The translations under genes were made by a program, and so were the position numbers. From Petrosia ficiformis (lineage: Eukaryota; Porifera; Demospongiae; Haplosclerida; Petrosiidae): a DNA stretch of 64,000 nucleotides. This document shows, in pieces, positions 1 to 14,500 of this stretch. Below the pieces are notes generated by a model. It had not been told where the DNA came from and searched no databases. It was given only the letters and a program-made list of their open reading frames with translations. The first letter of the stretch is position 1. Each line of letters opens with the position of its first letter. The stretch spans positions 901,701 through 965,700 of the forward strand of contig OX345638.1 in NCBI GenBank assembly GCA_947044365.1. Direction: 5' to 3'.

Positions 1-660
1 TCTCTGTCTAACTGCCAAATTAGTCAAGCCCTCACAAAATGTTTTTAATCCAGAACAAGTACAGTGCAGGTTGTTAATTCTTTTATAATTACGTCTACAT
101 GCATAGCTGATGCGTACATTCTTTCTGTCTCATTGCCAAATTGGCCGAGCCCTCACAAAATCTAGTTTTCCTTAATCCAGAACAAGTACAGTGCAGGTTA
201 TTAATTCTTTTATAATTACATCTACATGCATAGCTGATGCGTACATTCTTTCTGTCTCATTGCCAAATTGGCCGAGCCCTCAAAAAATCTAGTTTTCCTT
301 AATCCAGAACAAGTACAGTGCAGGTTGTTAATTCTTTTATAATTACGTCTACATGCATAGCTGATGCGTACATTCTTTCTGTCTCATTGCCAAATTGGCC
401 GAGCCCTCAAAAAATCTAATTTTCCTTAATCCAGAACAAGTACAGTGCAGGTTATTAATTCTTTTATAATTACATCTACATGCATAGCTGATGCGTACAT
501 TCTTTCTGTCTCATTGCCAAATTGGCCAAGCCCTCACAAAATCTAATTTTCCTTAATCCAGAACAAGTACAGTGCAGGTTGTTAATTCTTTTATAATTAC
601 GTCTACATACATAGCTAATGCGTACATTCTTTCTGTCTCATTGCCAAATTGGCCGAGCCC
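1..660. repeat. Minisatellite, ~120-bp unit, ~5.5 copies
   Basis: Near-identical units each contain the words CCAAATTGGCCGAGCCCTC, CCAGAACAAGTACAGTGCAG and CTACATGCATAGCTGATGCG. Successive copies alternate between two variants (GGTTGTTAATTC with ACGTCTAC, then GGTTATTAATTC with ACATCTAC), so the true repeat is a dimer of about 240 bp. It lies in the last visible intron of, or downstream of, the minus-strand PSMD1 gene. No coding exon is visible. Confidence 0.9.
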
Positions 661-1334
661 TCACAAAATGCAAATTGAAGACAATATGAGAATTAAAATA
701 TTTTAAATTGAAGACAATATGCAGGGGGTGCTTCTTGTTAGATTAAACATCCACAAACAAAAACACCAGCTAAATAATATCTAGTCATAGACAATGTACA
801 TGACTACATGTATATACATGTAATTTATAATTATATTTAGATCCAACACATTCCTGCTGTCTCATTTCCTAATTAGCCAAGCCCTCACAAAAATTGATGC
901 AATTTTCTTAATTTGGACAATGTGCAGGGTAAGCACATGTACACGTATGTACACAGATGCACATATATATAATTAATGTATTATACATGTATATACATTT
1001 ATTTATAATTATATGTGTCATACATGTACATGTACATGTACTAATGTACAATCTATTGTGAGTATACTGTATGTACATGTACAATCTATTGTCACTGGTC
1101 CACTATTGTGAGTACATGTATACTGTATGTACATGTACAATCTATTGTCACTGGTCCACTATTGTCAGTATACTGTATGTACATGTACAATCTATTGTCA
1201 CTGGTCCACTAATGTCAGTATACTGTATGTACATGTACAATCTATTGTCACTGGTTCACTATTGTCACTACACTGTATGTACATGTACAATCTATTGTAT
1301 GTACATGTACAATGTACAGGAATTACAACATTAC
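661..1334. repeat. Non-coding DNA with TGTACA hexamers and a ~50-bp minisatellite
   Basis: Positions 1020-1310 hold about five copies of a ~50-bp unit containing TGTACATGTACAATCTATTG and CACTGGTCCACTA. The rest is AT-rich, including a decayed copy of the 1-660 unit near 855-925. The missing PSMD1 C-terminal exon should lie to the left on the minus strand. I could not find it here, so it is probably outside the window. Confidence 0.7.
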
Positions 1335-3631
1335 CTGTGAAGGCAGAACTCGGGCCGGATTTGATAGCATTTCAAAAGAAGGTTCTGGAACAGGTTTCTT
1401 TTCTTTCTCTTTGTCTTTACTGTCTGTCTGAGGAGGATTCGTTTTTTCACTGGACTGTGTACGTTCACTGTCATCAGATGTTTGAGTTTCTCCAGGTTCC
1501 TCTAACCCTTCTGAGCTTTTAGGCCTTTTGGCATCAGGTGGAACAGCAGCAGACTCCTGCATAAAAAAAAACAAAAAACCAAAGCTCCATCATGTCCATC
1601 TGACCTCCTAAAAATGTTCATAACTTCAGTGTAGAATGACCGACAGCTTTACTTGTACCATTTCATACACCTTAAGCCCACTATTAATTGCGTCCAATAA
1701 ATTTAGCTATTTTTAAATGCTTGGATTTAGCATGCATTAATTTTAGTGAAATGCGTAATATGACTGATAAATATCATGAAATACATTTTTAGCGTGTACT
1801 AATTTTAGCGATTATTAGAATTTATTACATTAGTTGCTAAAATGACTAAATTAGTCCTATGAAGTGCTTGGAGACTTTCGAGTCCCGGTAGGAACGTTGC
1901 TAGTAGTAGTACTCCATGTCGGAAAAGGAGCCAAGTTTGGGGTACACAAAGTGAACAGTGGCCAAGATATCAGCAGAAGAGTCGTCAGTGTTGGAAATTG
2001 GAAGAATTTTGAAAAACAAGCTCGGTCCTCTAAGCAGTGTTTTTGATAAGCTCATATGACGCACCATTGGCCCAAAGAACTTCTTATTTGGCTCTGCACA
2101 GTTCTCTCTTTGGGCCAGATGGTGCAGTTAATTATGATTATATTGTCACTAACAGCATTAACTCTTTGTTAATTGGCTCAAGATGTATTCCCAACAGCAC
2201 ACACACTAACCATTGTTGAGCCAGTTTGGCCCAGGCCGCAAAAGTTATCAAAAACTCTGCCTCTAAGGGTTAATATATGCACTGAAGAGTAGATTGACAT
2301 GTAATGTGATTGTCCATCCTGTTCTTTCTTTGTGTTGTTAAATTAAAGTTGCTTACCACTTCCATACTATCTACGGATTCTTCCTCCATTTTGTCTTTGG
2401 TTTCCCCTTCAGTACTAGTGCCTGATTTCTTTGTTTTGGTTCTTAACTTCTTTCCAGTCACTGATAATATTGCAGTTGCTACCTGGATGGATTAGTAAAT
2501 ACAGATATGTAAACAGACAGTCCACATAGACACAATAAATACATATACACAAATTAGAATTGAAGTCTTGGACACAGGCACAGATTAGACTTGGAGTCTT
2601 AGACACAGGCATGGATTAGACTTGGAGTCTTAGACACAGGCATGGATTAGACTTGGGAGTCTTAGACACAGGCATGGATTAGACTTGGAGTCTCAGACAC
2701 AGGCATGGATTAGACTTGGAGTCTTAGACACAGGCACGGATTAGACTTGAAGTCTTAGACACAGGCACGGATTAGACTTGGAGTCTCAGACACAGGCACG
2801 GATTAGACTTAGAGACTCAGACATAGGTACATCCACAGATGTAGATTCAGACAGAGAGACACGTACACACGCACACATACACAAATGTAAAACCTGACAT
2901 AAACATTTACATACCTTTTCTTTTTCTTTACTCTTTTCTTTTTCAAGGTAAGGAAAGTATCCAAACATGGAGGGCTTGGCATTTGATTTCATTTCTAATT
3001 TAGGCATCTGAGATAACAGAAGTTATTAAAAGCAAGAATTCACGTACATGTACATGTACATGTGCAAATATGACATGTACATGTACATGTACATGTACAC
3101 ATTGCAGGTATACATGTACACATGTACAAGTATACATGTACACATGTACAAGTATACATGTACATGTACATACATGTGCACATATGACAACATACATGTA
3201 TATGTATGAACATGTACATGTACATGTACATGTACATGTAGTGTAACCTGTAAGTCTTGGTTGAGTCCAATTACAGAAGTAGGTGTAAATGAGAGAGATA
3301 AGAAATGAGAAAGAGGAAACCAGAACCAGAACTGTGTGAATACAAGTAATCCTACAATTGTTGGCATGTGGGTGTGGCCTGTACGAGACTGGAGAGATAT
3401 AGTAACATTACGACCACCTGTATGAAGAGGAAAAATAGATTATGTGAGGTAAGATTATGTGAGGTAAGTTTGAAAATATGTCTAACTAAAGAATGGATGA
3501 AGTCTATTTTGAATACACATGTACATGTACACATACATGTACATGTACATGTATAATACACATACACATGTACATGTACACACAAACAGACAGACAGACA
3601 GACACAAACAAACACAGACAGACAGATAGAC

Positions 3632-3663
<32 letters not shown>

Positions 3664-6600
3664 AGACACAGACAGACACAAACAGATGCACACACATAGA
3701 CACAGACAGACAGACAGACAAACTCATAGACAACATAGATAGATACGTAGAGATACACAGACACACAGACAGATGCACACACATAGGCACAGACACAGAC
3801 AGACTCATAGACATACATAGATACATACGCATAGACACACAGACAGACTCATAGACATACATAGATACATACGCATAGACACACAGACAGACTCATAGAC
3901 ATACATAGATACATACGCATAGACACACAGACAGACACACCTGCGTCTATTACTCCTTGTGCTAAAATAGCACCAAATTTAGCTACAGAGTCTTCTAACT
4001 TATCCCCGATTATTTTGGAATAGGTTTCTCTTATCTTCGGAACTTTACTGTTCATTGATTCGTTTTGTTGAATCAACAACAATGCAGAAGCCACGAGAGC
4101 ACCCTAAGTGAGATAGTACAATGGTATAATGGTAACTATATGTACACTGTAAATGACACATTGGTCTTACAATGGAGTGTACATTGGTTCATAATGGTAG
4201 TGACAATGGAGTGTACATTAGTCCATAATGGTAGTGACAATGGAGTGTACATTGGTTCATAATGGTAGTGACAATGGAGTGTACATTGGTCCATAATGGT
4301 AGTGACAATGGAGTGTATATGTATATTGACAGGTAATGACAAATATAGTAAGATACCTATACATGTACATGTACATGTGTATGCACATGTACATGTACAT
4401 GTACACACATCGGCATGTATATGCACATGTACATGTACACACATTAGTATAATATAAAATACATGTACATGTACACCCATCAGTATAATATAAAATACAT
4501 GTACATGTATATGCACAAGTACACACATTAGTATAATGTAAAATACATGTACATTGATATGCTATGTTCAGTACCTGTTGTACAAACGCTACCGGATCAG
4601 ACAGCATGGGCTCAATGATTGACAGAGCTTCCTGCATGTGACAGTCACATGAAGATCATATGACTAAACATATTAATATACATACCTTGTTACCTGAGGC
4701 AGCACAAGCAATACCCAATGCCCATGCAGCTCCACATCGAACATGAGGATTAAAACTCTCGGCTAGTAGCGATACAACATTAGGACACAGTTCTGGATTT
4801 CTGTTAATAATTACATAACTAATTTAATAATCATGTGATTATCACATGACATATTTAATAATTATACTGACAAAAATTAGGACACAGTTCTGGATTTTTG
4901 TTAATAATTATATAACTAATGTAATAACATGTGATAATCACATGACATGTGTATGACCTGAATAGAATGAATCCAAGACAAGTGACAGCTGCTCTTCTAA
5001 CATCACTATCAACATCACTAACCTAAGAGGACGAGGAGAAATGAAAGTTAGGTTAGGTCAGAACTCAGAAGCAACGAGAGAAAGAAGAGAGCGGAATAGA
5101 AAGAAGAGGGTTTTAGCTTTAGTTAACTAACTAAAAGTGGCCAGTTTTCATTTTAGTTAGTTATAGTTATTACAATAGACTTGTAATTTAAAATTACAAA
5201 AAGGGTTTTAGTTAACTAACTAAAAGTGGCAATTATTGGCCAATTTTCATTTTAGTTAGTTATAGTTAATACAATAGACTTGTAATTTAGTTATAGTTTA
5301 GTTAACTAAACTATAACTAAATTACGAGTCTACTGCAATAACTATAACTAACTAAAATGAAAAATGGCCAATAATGGACACTTAGTTAGTTAACTAAAAC
5401 TAAAACCCTTTTAGTAAGCTTAATATTAACTTAGGTAATTAAACTATAACTAAACTATAAGTTTGAGAAACCAAGCATACTGTAACTATAACTAAAAGCA
5501 TTCATTATTTCCAAACTAAAACAATACTAATTAATTGATACACACAAAAGCCACTATCTTAAATGAATTAAATAAATAACTAACTAAATAAATAATATAT
5601 TACATATTGCACATCACTAGAGAACTCCAGGCAAAAGGAGACGAAGGAACAGATTCGAGGAGGAACTTACAGCTACATGCAATAGCCTTCTGATAGCAAC
5701 ATTATCTCCAGTACCACAATAAGCCATACCTATGGTGAACATACCAGCTCTACGTAATAGAGGGTCCTGTGAGGAATGAATATTTAATTAATGGTCTTGT
5801 GATGTTGTGTAAGTATTTGTAATGTTACCTTATGTTGACAAAGCTGTTCTATAGCTCCATCAGCTTCTTCTAATTGACCATAGAAGAGCTACATGTATTA
5901 GATGTGACAAATTTTAAATGGAGCAGAAGAAAGGCAAAAAAACAATTTATAAGTAATAAAAAGACAAAAAGAAGAATGAATGGATTATTAGCAGTGGTGT
6001 GGAAATAGCAGGACATTGTCTGATAAATCTAGTGAATGTCTGATAAATTGAAACTGAGCTGTATACAAAGTATATAGGGAGCAGGACAAGAGTGATGAAA
6101 ATAGGTCAAAATGTCCGGTAGTTGGCTCAGAGTTTCCACACCCCTTTTAATGTAAATATTTAACAATTTAAACTGTTACCATGGCAATCCCTAGTGCTAA
6201 TCCTCTTTGTATCTTTACATGTTGTGTCTCTTGTGCATACTACAAATGAGAAAAATAAATGTATACATGTATATGTACATGGAGATGTAGAAAGAAAGAA
6301 AGAAAAAAAGACACCTGAGGCAATGGAAAAATGAAAATAAGAGTTGCCTCAGGTGGGATTCGAACCCACGACACATGTACATAAATATGTACATGTGTAT
6401 GTGTAGTTGTGCATATGTATATGTATATGGATGAAATCTACATGTACATGTACATGTAGTTGTGCACATGTACATGTATATGGATGAAATCTACATGTAC
6501 ATGTACGTGTACATGAAACCTACTTGTACATGTACATGTGAATGTGTAGTTGTGCAAATGTATATGCATGTACATGTAGTTGTGCAAACGTACATCTACA

Positions 6601-6851
6601 TTTATATGGATGAAACCTAAAATACGTACATATACATGTACATGTAGTTATGTAAAGACACAGGCACACAAACATACATGTACAGACATGGAGAACACTT
6701 GCAAAAAGAGAGACAGACACTCACTTCAATCATATCATGAATGGCAGTAGGTGACCTTGTGCCTATCATTACTAGACCCATAGCTAAACCAGCTGCTTCA
6801 CCAACTACAGCATCATCCTGACACAAATTATCTTTTAATAAATCATATACA

Positions 6852-6919
<68 letters not shown>

Positions 6920-9900
6920 AATATACATATGGATAAACAGATGAGTGAATGGGATTACCATTGTCAGCCGTTCCCATGGCAGCAAGTCCAAGTCCATAAC
7001 ACCCTCCATGTCGAACAATCTACATGTACATGTATAAATACATTGTATGTGTACATGTACATAAATGTATACATGTACATGCTTATGTACATTTAACAAT
7101 GTACAAGTACATATACAATGTACATGTACAAATAATGTACATGTACATATACAATGTACATGTATATGCTCACCTCATTTTGATTGTTACGTAATTCATT
7201 AGACAGATATTCGATAATATTCCCGCCATGATTAGCATGAATTAATCCTACATAATAATTAATGGAATATACATGTACATGTATAATACACTCACCTAAG
7301 GCATAAAGGCCACCTCCTTCTGTGTAAAAACTGCCTGTTGAATCTTTAGGCAAGTAAGAACTCATCAAATTGAGAGCTTCATTTTCATGTCCCTAAGAGG
7401 AGAAAAATAAAGAACAAGGAGATAAGAAAGTGGAGGAGGAGTGAAGGAAGGATGAGGAAGAGGGATGGGAGGAGGAGGAGAGAGGGAGGGATGAGGAAGA
7501 GAGATGGGAGGAGGAGGGAAAGGAGGAGAGGGAGGGTGGAAAAAGAGGAGGAGGAGGAGGAGAAAGAGGAAGAAGGGAGGAAGGGAGGGGAGGAAGGGAG
7601 GGGAGGAAGGGAGGGGAGGAGGAGGAGGAGAGAGGGAAGAGGGATGGGAGAAGGAGGGAAGGGGGGAGTGGGAGGGTGGAAAAGGAGGAGGAGGAGGAGA
7701 AAAAAGAGGAAGGGAGGAAGGGAGGAAGGGAGAGGAGGAGGAGGAGAAGGAGGTCACAACACAATATAATATGCTATAAAGCATTTTGTGTGTAAAATGT
7801 CTGCCATACACTAGCACCACAAATTAGCAGTGAAGAAAACAATGAGTATTCACACACTACACTGTTAACTAACTTACATAGTGAATCACTCCTAAGCTAG
7901 CTGTAGCTGTGAATTTTGCCCAATTAGATGCTCTTTTGAGCCATTCTAAGTTCTCTCTAAGGAAGATATCACTAGTAGTACCATAATGAATTATTCCATT
8001 AGATATTACTGTAGCATTGTGAGTAATGGAGTTACGTCCTGCTTCCTATATATATGAGAATTAGAGAAAGTAAGTAGTAGATCAGTAGATAAAGTAAGAT
8101 ATATATGTATGAATAGATTATATGGAGGAAGGATGAATAGATAAATGAATGGATGGATGGATGGATCGATGGATGGATGAATGAATGGATGGATGAATAG
8201 ATGAATGGATGGATGGATGGATGGATCGATGGATGGATGGATGAATGAATGGATGGATGAATAAATAGATGGATGGACGAATAAATTAATGGATAGATGG
8301 ATAAATGAATACAAAAATTAATAGATAAATGGGAGGATGGATGAATGGATGGATGGGAGGATGAATGAATGGATGGACAAATGTACATGTGTATATTATA
8401 TACCTTAGTATTTCTTAGTATTTGTAAGTCAGTATAATTAGTGTGTACTGTGTACATGTACATGGACATGGATATTTACATGTATACATGTGCAGTCAGT
8501 GAATGGATGGATGGATGGATGGATGGATGGATGGATGAATGGATGAATGGATGGATGGATGGATGGATGGATGGATGAATGGACGAATGGATGGATGGAT
8601 GGATGGATGGATGGATGGATGAATGGATGGATTAGTGTGCACATATCTTATATAAGAGTGTACCTTAGTATTTCTTAGTATTTGTAAGTCAGTATAATTA
8701 GTGTGTACTGTGTACATGTACATGGACATGGATATGTACATGTATACATGTGCAGTCAGTGAATGGATGGATGGATGGATGGGAGGATGGATGAATGGAT
8801 GGATGAATGGATGGATGGATGGATGGGAGGATGAATGGATGGATGAATGAATGGATGGATGGATGGATGGATGGATGGATGTGGGAGGATGAACGGATGG
8901 ATGAATGGATGGATGGATGAATGGATGGATGGATGGATGGATGAATGGATGGATTAGTGTGCACATATCTTATATAAGAGTGTACCTTGGTATTTCTTAG
9001 TATTTGTAAGTCAGTATGATTAGTACGAATAAGAAACTCTTGGTGCAAAGCAACAGTTTTTTCTCCTTTCAGTATACTGGCCACACACCTTAGACTTCTC
9101 ATCCACTCCTCCTCTGGTTCAACCACATCCTACATGTACATATAATAAACACAGTGTAGAACAGTGTTCCAACTAAAGGATGGTACTATGGTGCTCCCCC
9201 ACTCTTTAGTCTTGCTCTCCTATCCATTAATTTTAAAGTTTATACTAAAAACACAGTTTTGTATATACTGTTGATAAGTGGTCCAGTACATGTACATCAC
9301 AAGTGGATGAGGAGAACACTGGATTGTTCATGCACACAGTTCTCATTAAATATTCATTGATTAATGGTTACCGTGACAATTTTGCATGAATATTAATTAA
9401 TCTGACCTCTAACTCTTTTTCTATGGGTTCTGATGGAATATCTGTTGGTTTTGTATCTGGTTCTAAATCCATCGGCTCTTCTTTGCTAGAAAGAAAACAT
9501 CAAATATCCCATTATATATGTATATACTTATAGTGATATATACATTCATACATACATGTACATACAAACAGAGACAGACACACACATACATTGTACATGG
9601 ATGTATGTATATGTATGTCTGTGCCTGTGTCTGTCTGTATGTAGAGTTTTTGATACGTTTTGAAGCATGGGACAAATTGGCTCAACAATGGTTAGTGTGT
9701 GCACCATTGGGAATACATCTTGAGCCAATTAACAAAGAGTTAATGCTGTTAGAGATAATTAAGAAAGAACTGTGCAGTGCCAAATAAGAAGCTCTCAGGG
9801 CCAATGATGCACCATATAAGCTTATCAAAAACACTGATACATACACAGACACAGACACAGACACAGACGGACACACACAGACACAGACTTCTCTGTAACT

Positions 9901-10980
9901 TCTTCTTTAGTCTCCACATCACCTCCTCCTCCTCCTTCATCTCCTTCTCCCTCACCACCTTTGAGCTCCTCAACTTCCATTTTGTCATCTGTCGATTTTT
10001 GTACTTCAGAAGTGTCTTCTAAAAATAATAAAATACATTTTTATGTCGTGAGTATGATATACATGTATATAAACAGCATAGTCCCAGGAAGTTTGCACAG
10101 ACCAGGGCGGGAAATAAACCTACAAGGTCTGGTGAGCAACTTTGTCACCAGTGCTCACCATAGTTCAACTAGAATGCATTGTCATGTCAAAATCTGGTGT
10201 TCCTTAAGCAAGTTTTGGTGCTCAAATGAGCACTGGAGCACTGTTATTTCCCACTCTGGCACAGACACAGACAGACACACATAGCCATATACACTGTAGA
10301 CACAGACACAAACACAGACATATACACAGACACAAACACATACAGACATAGATACACACATACACTGTAGACACAGACACATATAGACACATACAGACAC
10401 ACAGACATATACAGACACAGACACACACATACACATACATGTACACTGTAGACACAGACACATACAGACACATAAAGACACATACAGACACATAAAGACA
10501 CATACAGACACATACAAACACAGACACACAGACACATACCGGTACATGTAGATACACACAGACATAGACACACAAAGGATAAACCTATGTTTCGTTGATG
10601 AGGTGTTTTGGGTACTGGAAGAACCCCACGAATACATTCTTGAACTCGACTAAGAAAGTGCTGAGTGGCACTCTCATACAAATCAAATGCTATTTGATAA
10701 GCTATGAGAACTTCGTCTGAAGATCCCCGTGATAACTTTTCAAGAATTTGAGCAGTACTCTCAGCATCATTGAGAAATATATAACACTATGAAGAATAAA
10801 ACAAATGTGTACATGTATACATGTACATGTGTACATGTACACATGTATATGTATAATGTACATCAGACCTGTGATACATGTAAGTAGTACATAGCATTGG
10901 TAATTTGGTACTGAAGTACACGTATGTACAACATGTATGTACTTGAGTCTCCATTGAGTACTTGTACATGTACTTGAGTA

Positions 10981-11055
<75 letters not shown>

Positions 11056-11457
11056 GTCTATCTATCTATCTAATAACAGTGTCATACCTGACATATATTA
11101 ATGTAGTCTGGAGTTTTGAGACCAGAGTAAATTCGAACTAATATTTGTAAAACCTATAAATAGAAATACAAAATAGTGTATGTACGTATGTATGTACATG
11201 ATGTATGTGTGTGTATGTATGTATGTATGTATGTATGTATGTATGTACATTTTGTATGTTTGTACGTATGCATGCATGATGCATATACTGTATTTATGGA
11301 CATAGCTATTTAAGTATGTACATGTATGTACATGTATATATGATGTTTACTACAGTTTACTATATGTAACTGTGTGAGAATACATGTTGCATATGCATGT
11401 ACATACATGTACATGATGTTATTGGAGACATGTACATGATGTTATTGGAGATGTATA

Positions 11458-11505
<48 letters not shown>

Positions 11506-14500
11506 CACCTGAGGCAATGGAAAATGAAAATGAGAGTTGCCTCAGGTGGGATTCCAACCCAGGACACTCTGTACTCCAGACAGATGCTCTACCAACTGAG
11601 CTACCAAGGCAGCCCAGCTAGTAGGGTCCGAATCAAACATCACATATGCCTGTATAAACAGGCATGTATATGTACATGTACATGTATTGTTTCCTACCAT
11701 ATTTCTAAATCTTCGATGATTCAGTAAAGACAATGAAACTTTTAGACAGTACGTCAACATTATATCAACATCTCTCTATATAAAACAAGATAAATGGAGA
11801 ATACAATTGCTGAAGACTACTGTGTCCTATTTGGGAGAGATTCAAAGAAGGGGGAGAATGCCCCTCCCAAACAAAACCTAGTGTGTTTGTTTACATGCCA
11901 CACCCATTTATTGACCAAGCCCCCAGAATCACACAACTTCCTTAACAACCTAAATGTATACAACACATACATGATGTTATCAGAGATGTAGAAAGAAAGA
12001 AAGAAAGAAAGAAAGACACCTGAGGCAATGGAAAAATGAAAAATGCGAGTTGCCTCAGGTGGGATTCGAACCCACGACACTCTGTATGTACATGTATGTA
12101 ACACATGAATATATACATGTAGTAAAAACTCTGGAAAACAAATTTAACAATCTTGGGATGGCCTCGCCAGACTATAAAATAGGATACATGCATCTTTCCA
12201 TCTACATGTACATGTGTATACATGTATGTATACTTCAGTGTTTTTGATAAGGTCATATGGTGCACCATTGGCCCATAGAGCTTATTTTTTGGCACTGCAC
12301 AGTTCTCTCTTTGGGCCAGTGGCGCAATTAATTATGATTATATTGTCACTAACATCATTAACTCTTAGATAATTGGCGGCAAGATGTATTCTCAATGGCA
12401 CACAGACTAACCATGTTTGAGCCAATTTGGCCCAAGTTTCAAAAGTTATCAAAAACTCTGGTATACTTATATATGTCTGTCTGTCACTCACTGATTCAAG
12501 GATAGCCCTCTCCAATAGATCAATACGTCTGGTTTCCAAGGCAATACCAGCAGCTTGTTGATATCTCCCTTCATCAAAACACCTTTCAAACATCCTGTTC
12601 ACAATGGACTCCAAACGAACATCAATCTCTTCTCCTTCATCTAGACCTGTCTCAAACTTCTTGACACGAAGGGTTGTGTAATGGTCAATACACTTAGCTA
12701 TGGGTACGTAATATCACATGACTAAGGGGGTGGGGTTTTCAGAAGGGTTGTGTAATGTCAATCACTTAGCTATGGATGTATAATATCACATGACCAAGGG
12801 GGTGGGGTTTTCCAAAGGGTTATGTAATGGTCAATACACTTAGCTATGGATGTACATCACATGACTAAGGGGCGGGGTTTTCAGAAGGGTTGTGTAATGG
12901 TCAATACACTTAGTTATCGATGTACAAGTATCACATGACTAAGGGAGAGAGTTTTCTACTAAACCCGAACTATGTGAGATTGCTCAACAAACTTTTTTAA
13001 TGACCCAACTACCTTGCTTCAAAAACTGACCAATCCCCACCCCACCCAATACCTCTCTGGTCTGTTACATGTATCATGTGATATGCATGTGACCTACAGC
13101 ACTTACATATGATTGTTTCAGTATATTCGGACGCATTATTAACATCAAATTGTTTTCCTGCACTCAGAGCAAACATCAAAGAATCTTGAAATGACCCAAG
13201 ATGATAATATACCTGAAACATTAATATACACAATGTCATGTACATATCAGGAGCAAAATTAGTTTCAATGTGCAACTACAAGCTTTCTGGGGCACTAGAA
13301 GCAACCTCAGAGAGCCTAAAATTAAAGTTAGTTATAGTTATAGTTAACTCACAATACCTTACTAAAAGAGGTTTTAGTTATAGTTAATTCACAATACCTT
13401 ACTAAAAGAAGTTTTAGTTTTAGTTAACTCACAATACCTTACTAAAAGAAGTTTTAGTTATAGTTAATTCACAATACCTTACTAAAAGAGGTTTTAGTTA
13501 TAGTTAATTCACAATACCTTACTAAAAGAAGTTTTAGTTTTAGTTAACTCACAATACCTTACTAAAAGAAGTTTTAGTTATAGTTAACTCACAATACCTT
13601 ACTAAAAGAAGTTTTAGTTATAGTTATAGTTAACTCACAATACCTTACTAAAAGAAGTTTTAGTTTTAGTTAACTCACAATACCTTACTAAAAGAAGTTT
13701 TAGTTATAGTTATAGTTAACTCACAATACCTTACTAAAAGAAGTTTTAGTTATAGTTATAGTTAACTCACAATACCTTACTAAAAGAAGTTTTAGTTTTA
13801 GTTAACTCATAATACCTTACTAAAAGAGGTTTTAGTTATACATGTAGTTATAGTTAACTCACAATACCTTACTAAAAGAAGTTTTAGTTATAGTTATAGT
13901 TAACTCATAATACCTTACTAAAAGAGGTTTTAGTTATAGTTAACTCACAATACCTTACTAATATATGTACTATGGTGTATAGTTTAATGTCATAGGGTTA
14001 ATACATGATTATACTGTAACTCAGTAACTTATATGTACTATAATGTGGCATTATACTGTAACTCAGTAACTTATATGTACTATAATGTGGCATTATACTG
14101 TAACTCAGTAACTTATATGTACTATAATGTGGCATTATACTGTAACTCAGTAACTTATATGTACTATGATGTGGCACAAGCTAATATTGAGATGACATAA
14201 TGCACAAGTACAGTACATTATGCAATGTTACCTTTGAAGCAACCAGAGCTGCCAACTCTTGTTCAGGAAAATTACTATTTTCAAACAGAACTTCACTGGA
14301 TAAAATAATGTTAGAAGTACATGTATATTGGAATAACGGTGTATTGGATGAAGAATGGACAATGGTTTAGTGGAGGAACAATGGTATACTGGATGAAGAA
14401 TGGAATAATGGTGTACTGGATGAAGAATGGAGTAATGGTGTACTGGATGAAGAATGGAGTAATGGTGTACTGGATGAAGAATGGAATAATGGTGTACTGG

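Noticed and set aside
8006..9126. Long Ile-His-Pro-Ser frames on the minus strand
   Set aside because: Translation of (GGAT)n repeats; only the segment at 8986-9129 is a real PSMD1 exon.
11539..11610. A functional tRNA gene
   Set aside because: Cloverleaf is good, but it is followed by a SINE body and TTTC tail and recurs as truncated copies; no Ser-type variable arm for the GGA triplet.
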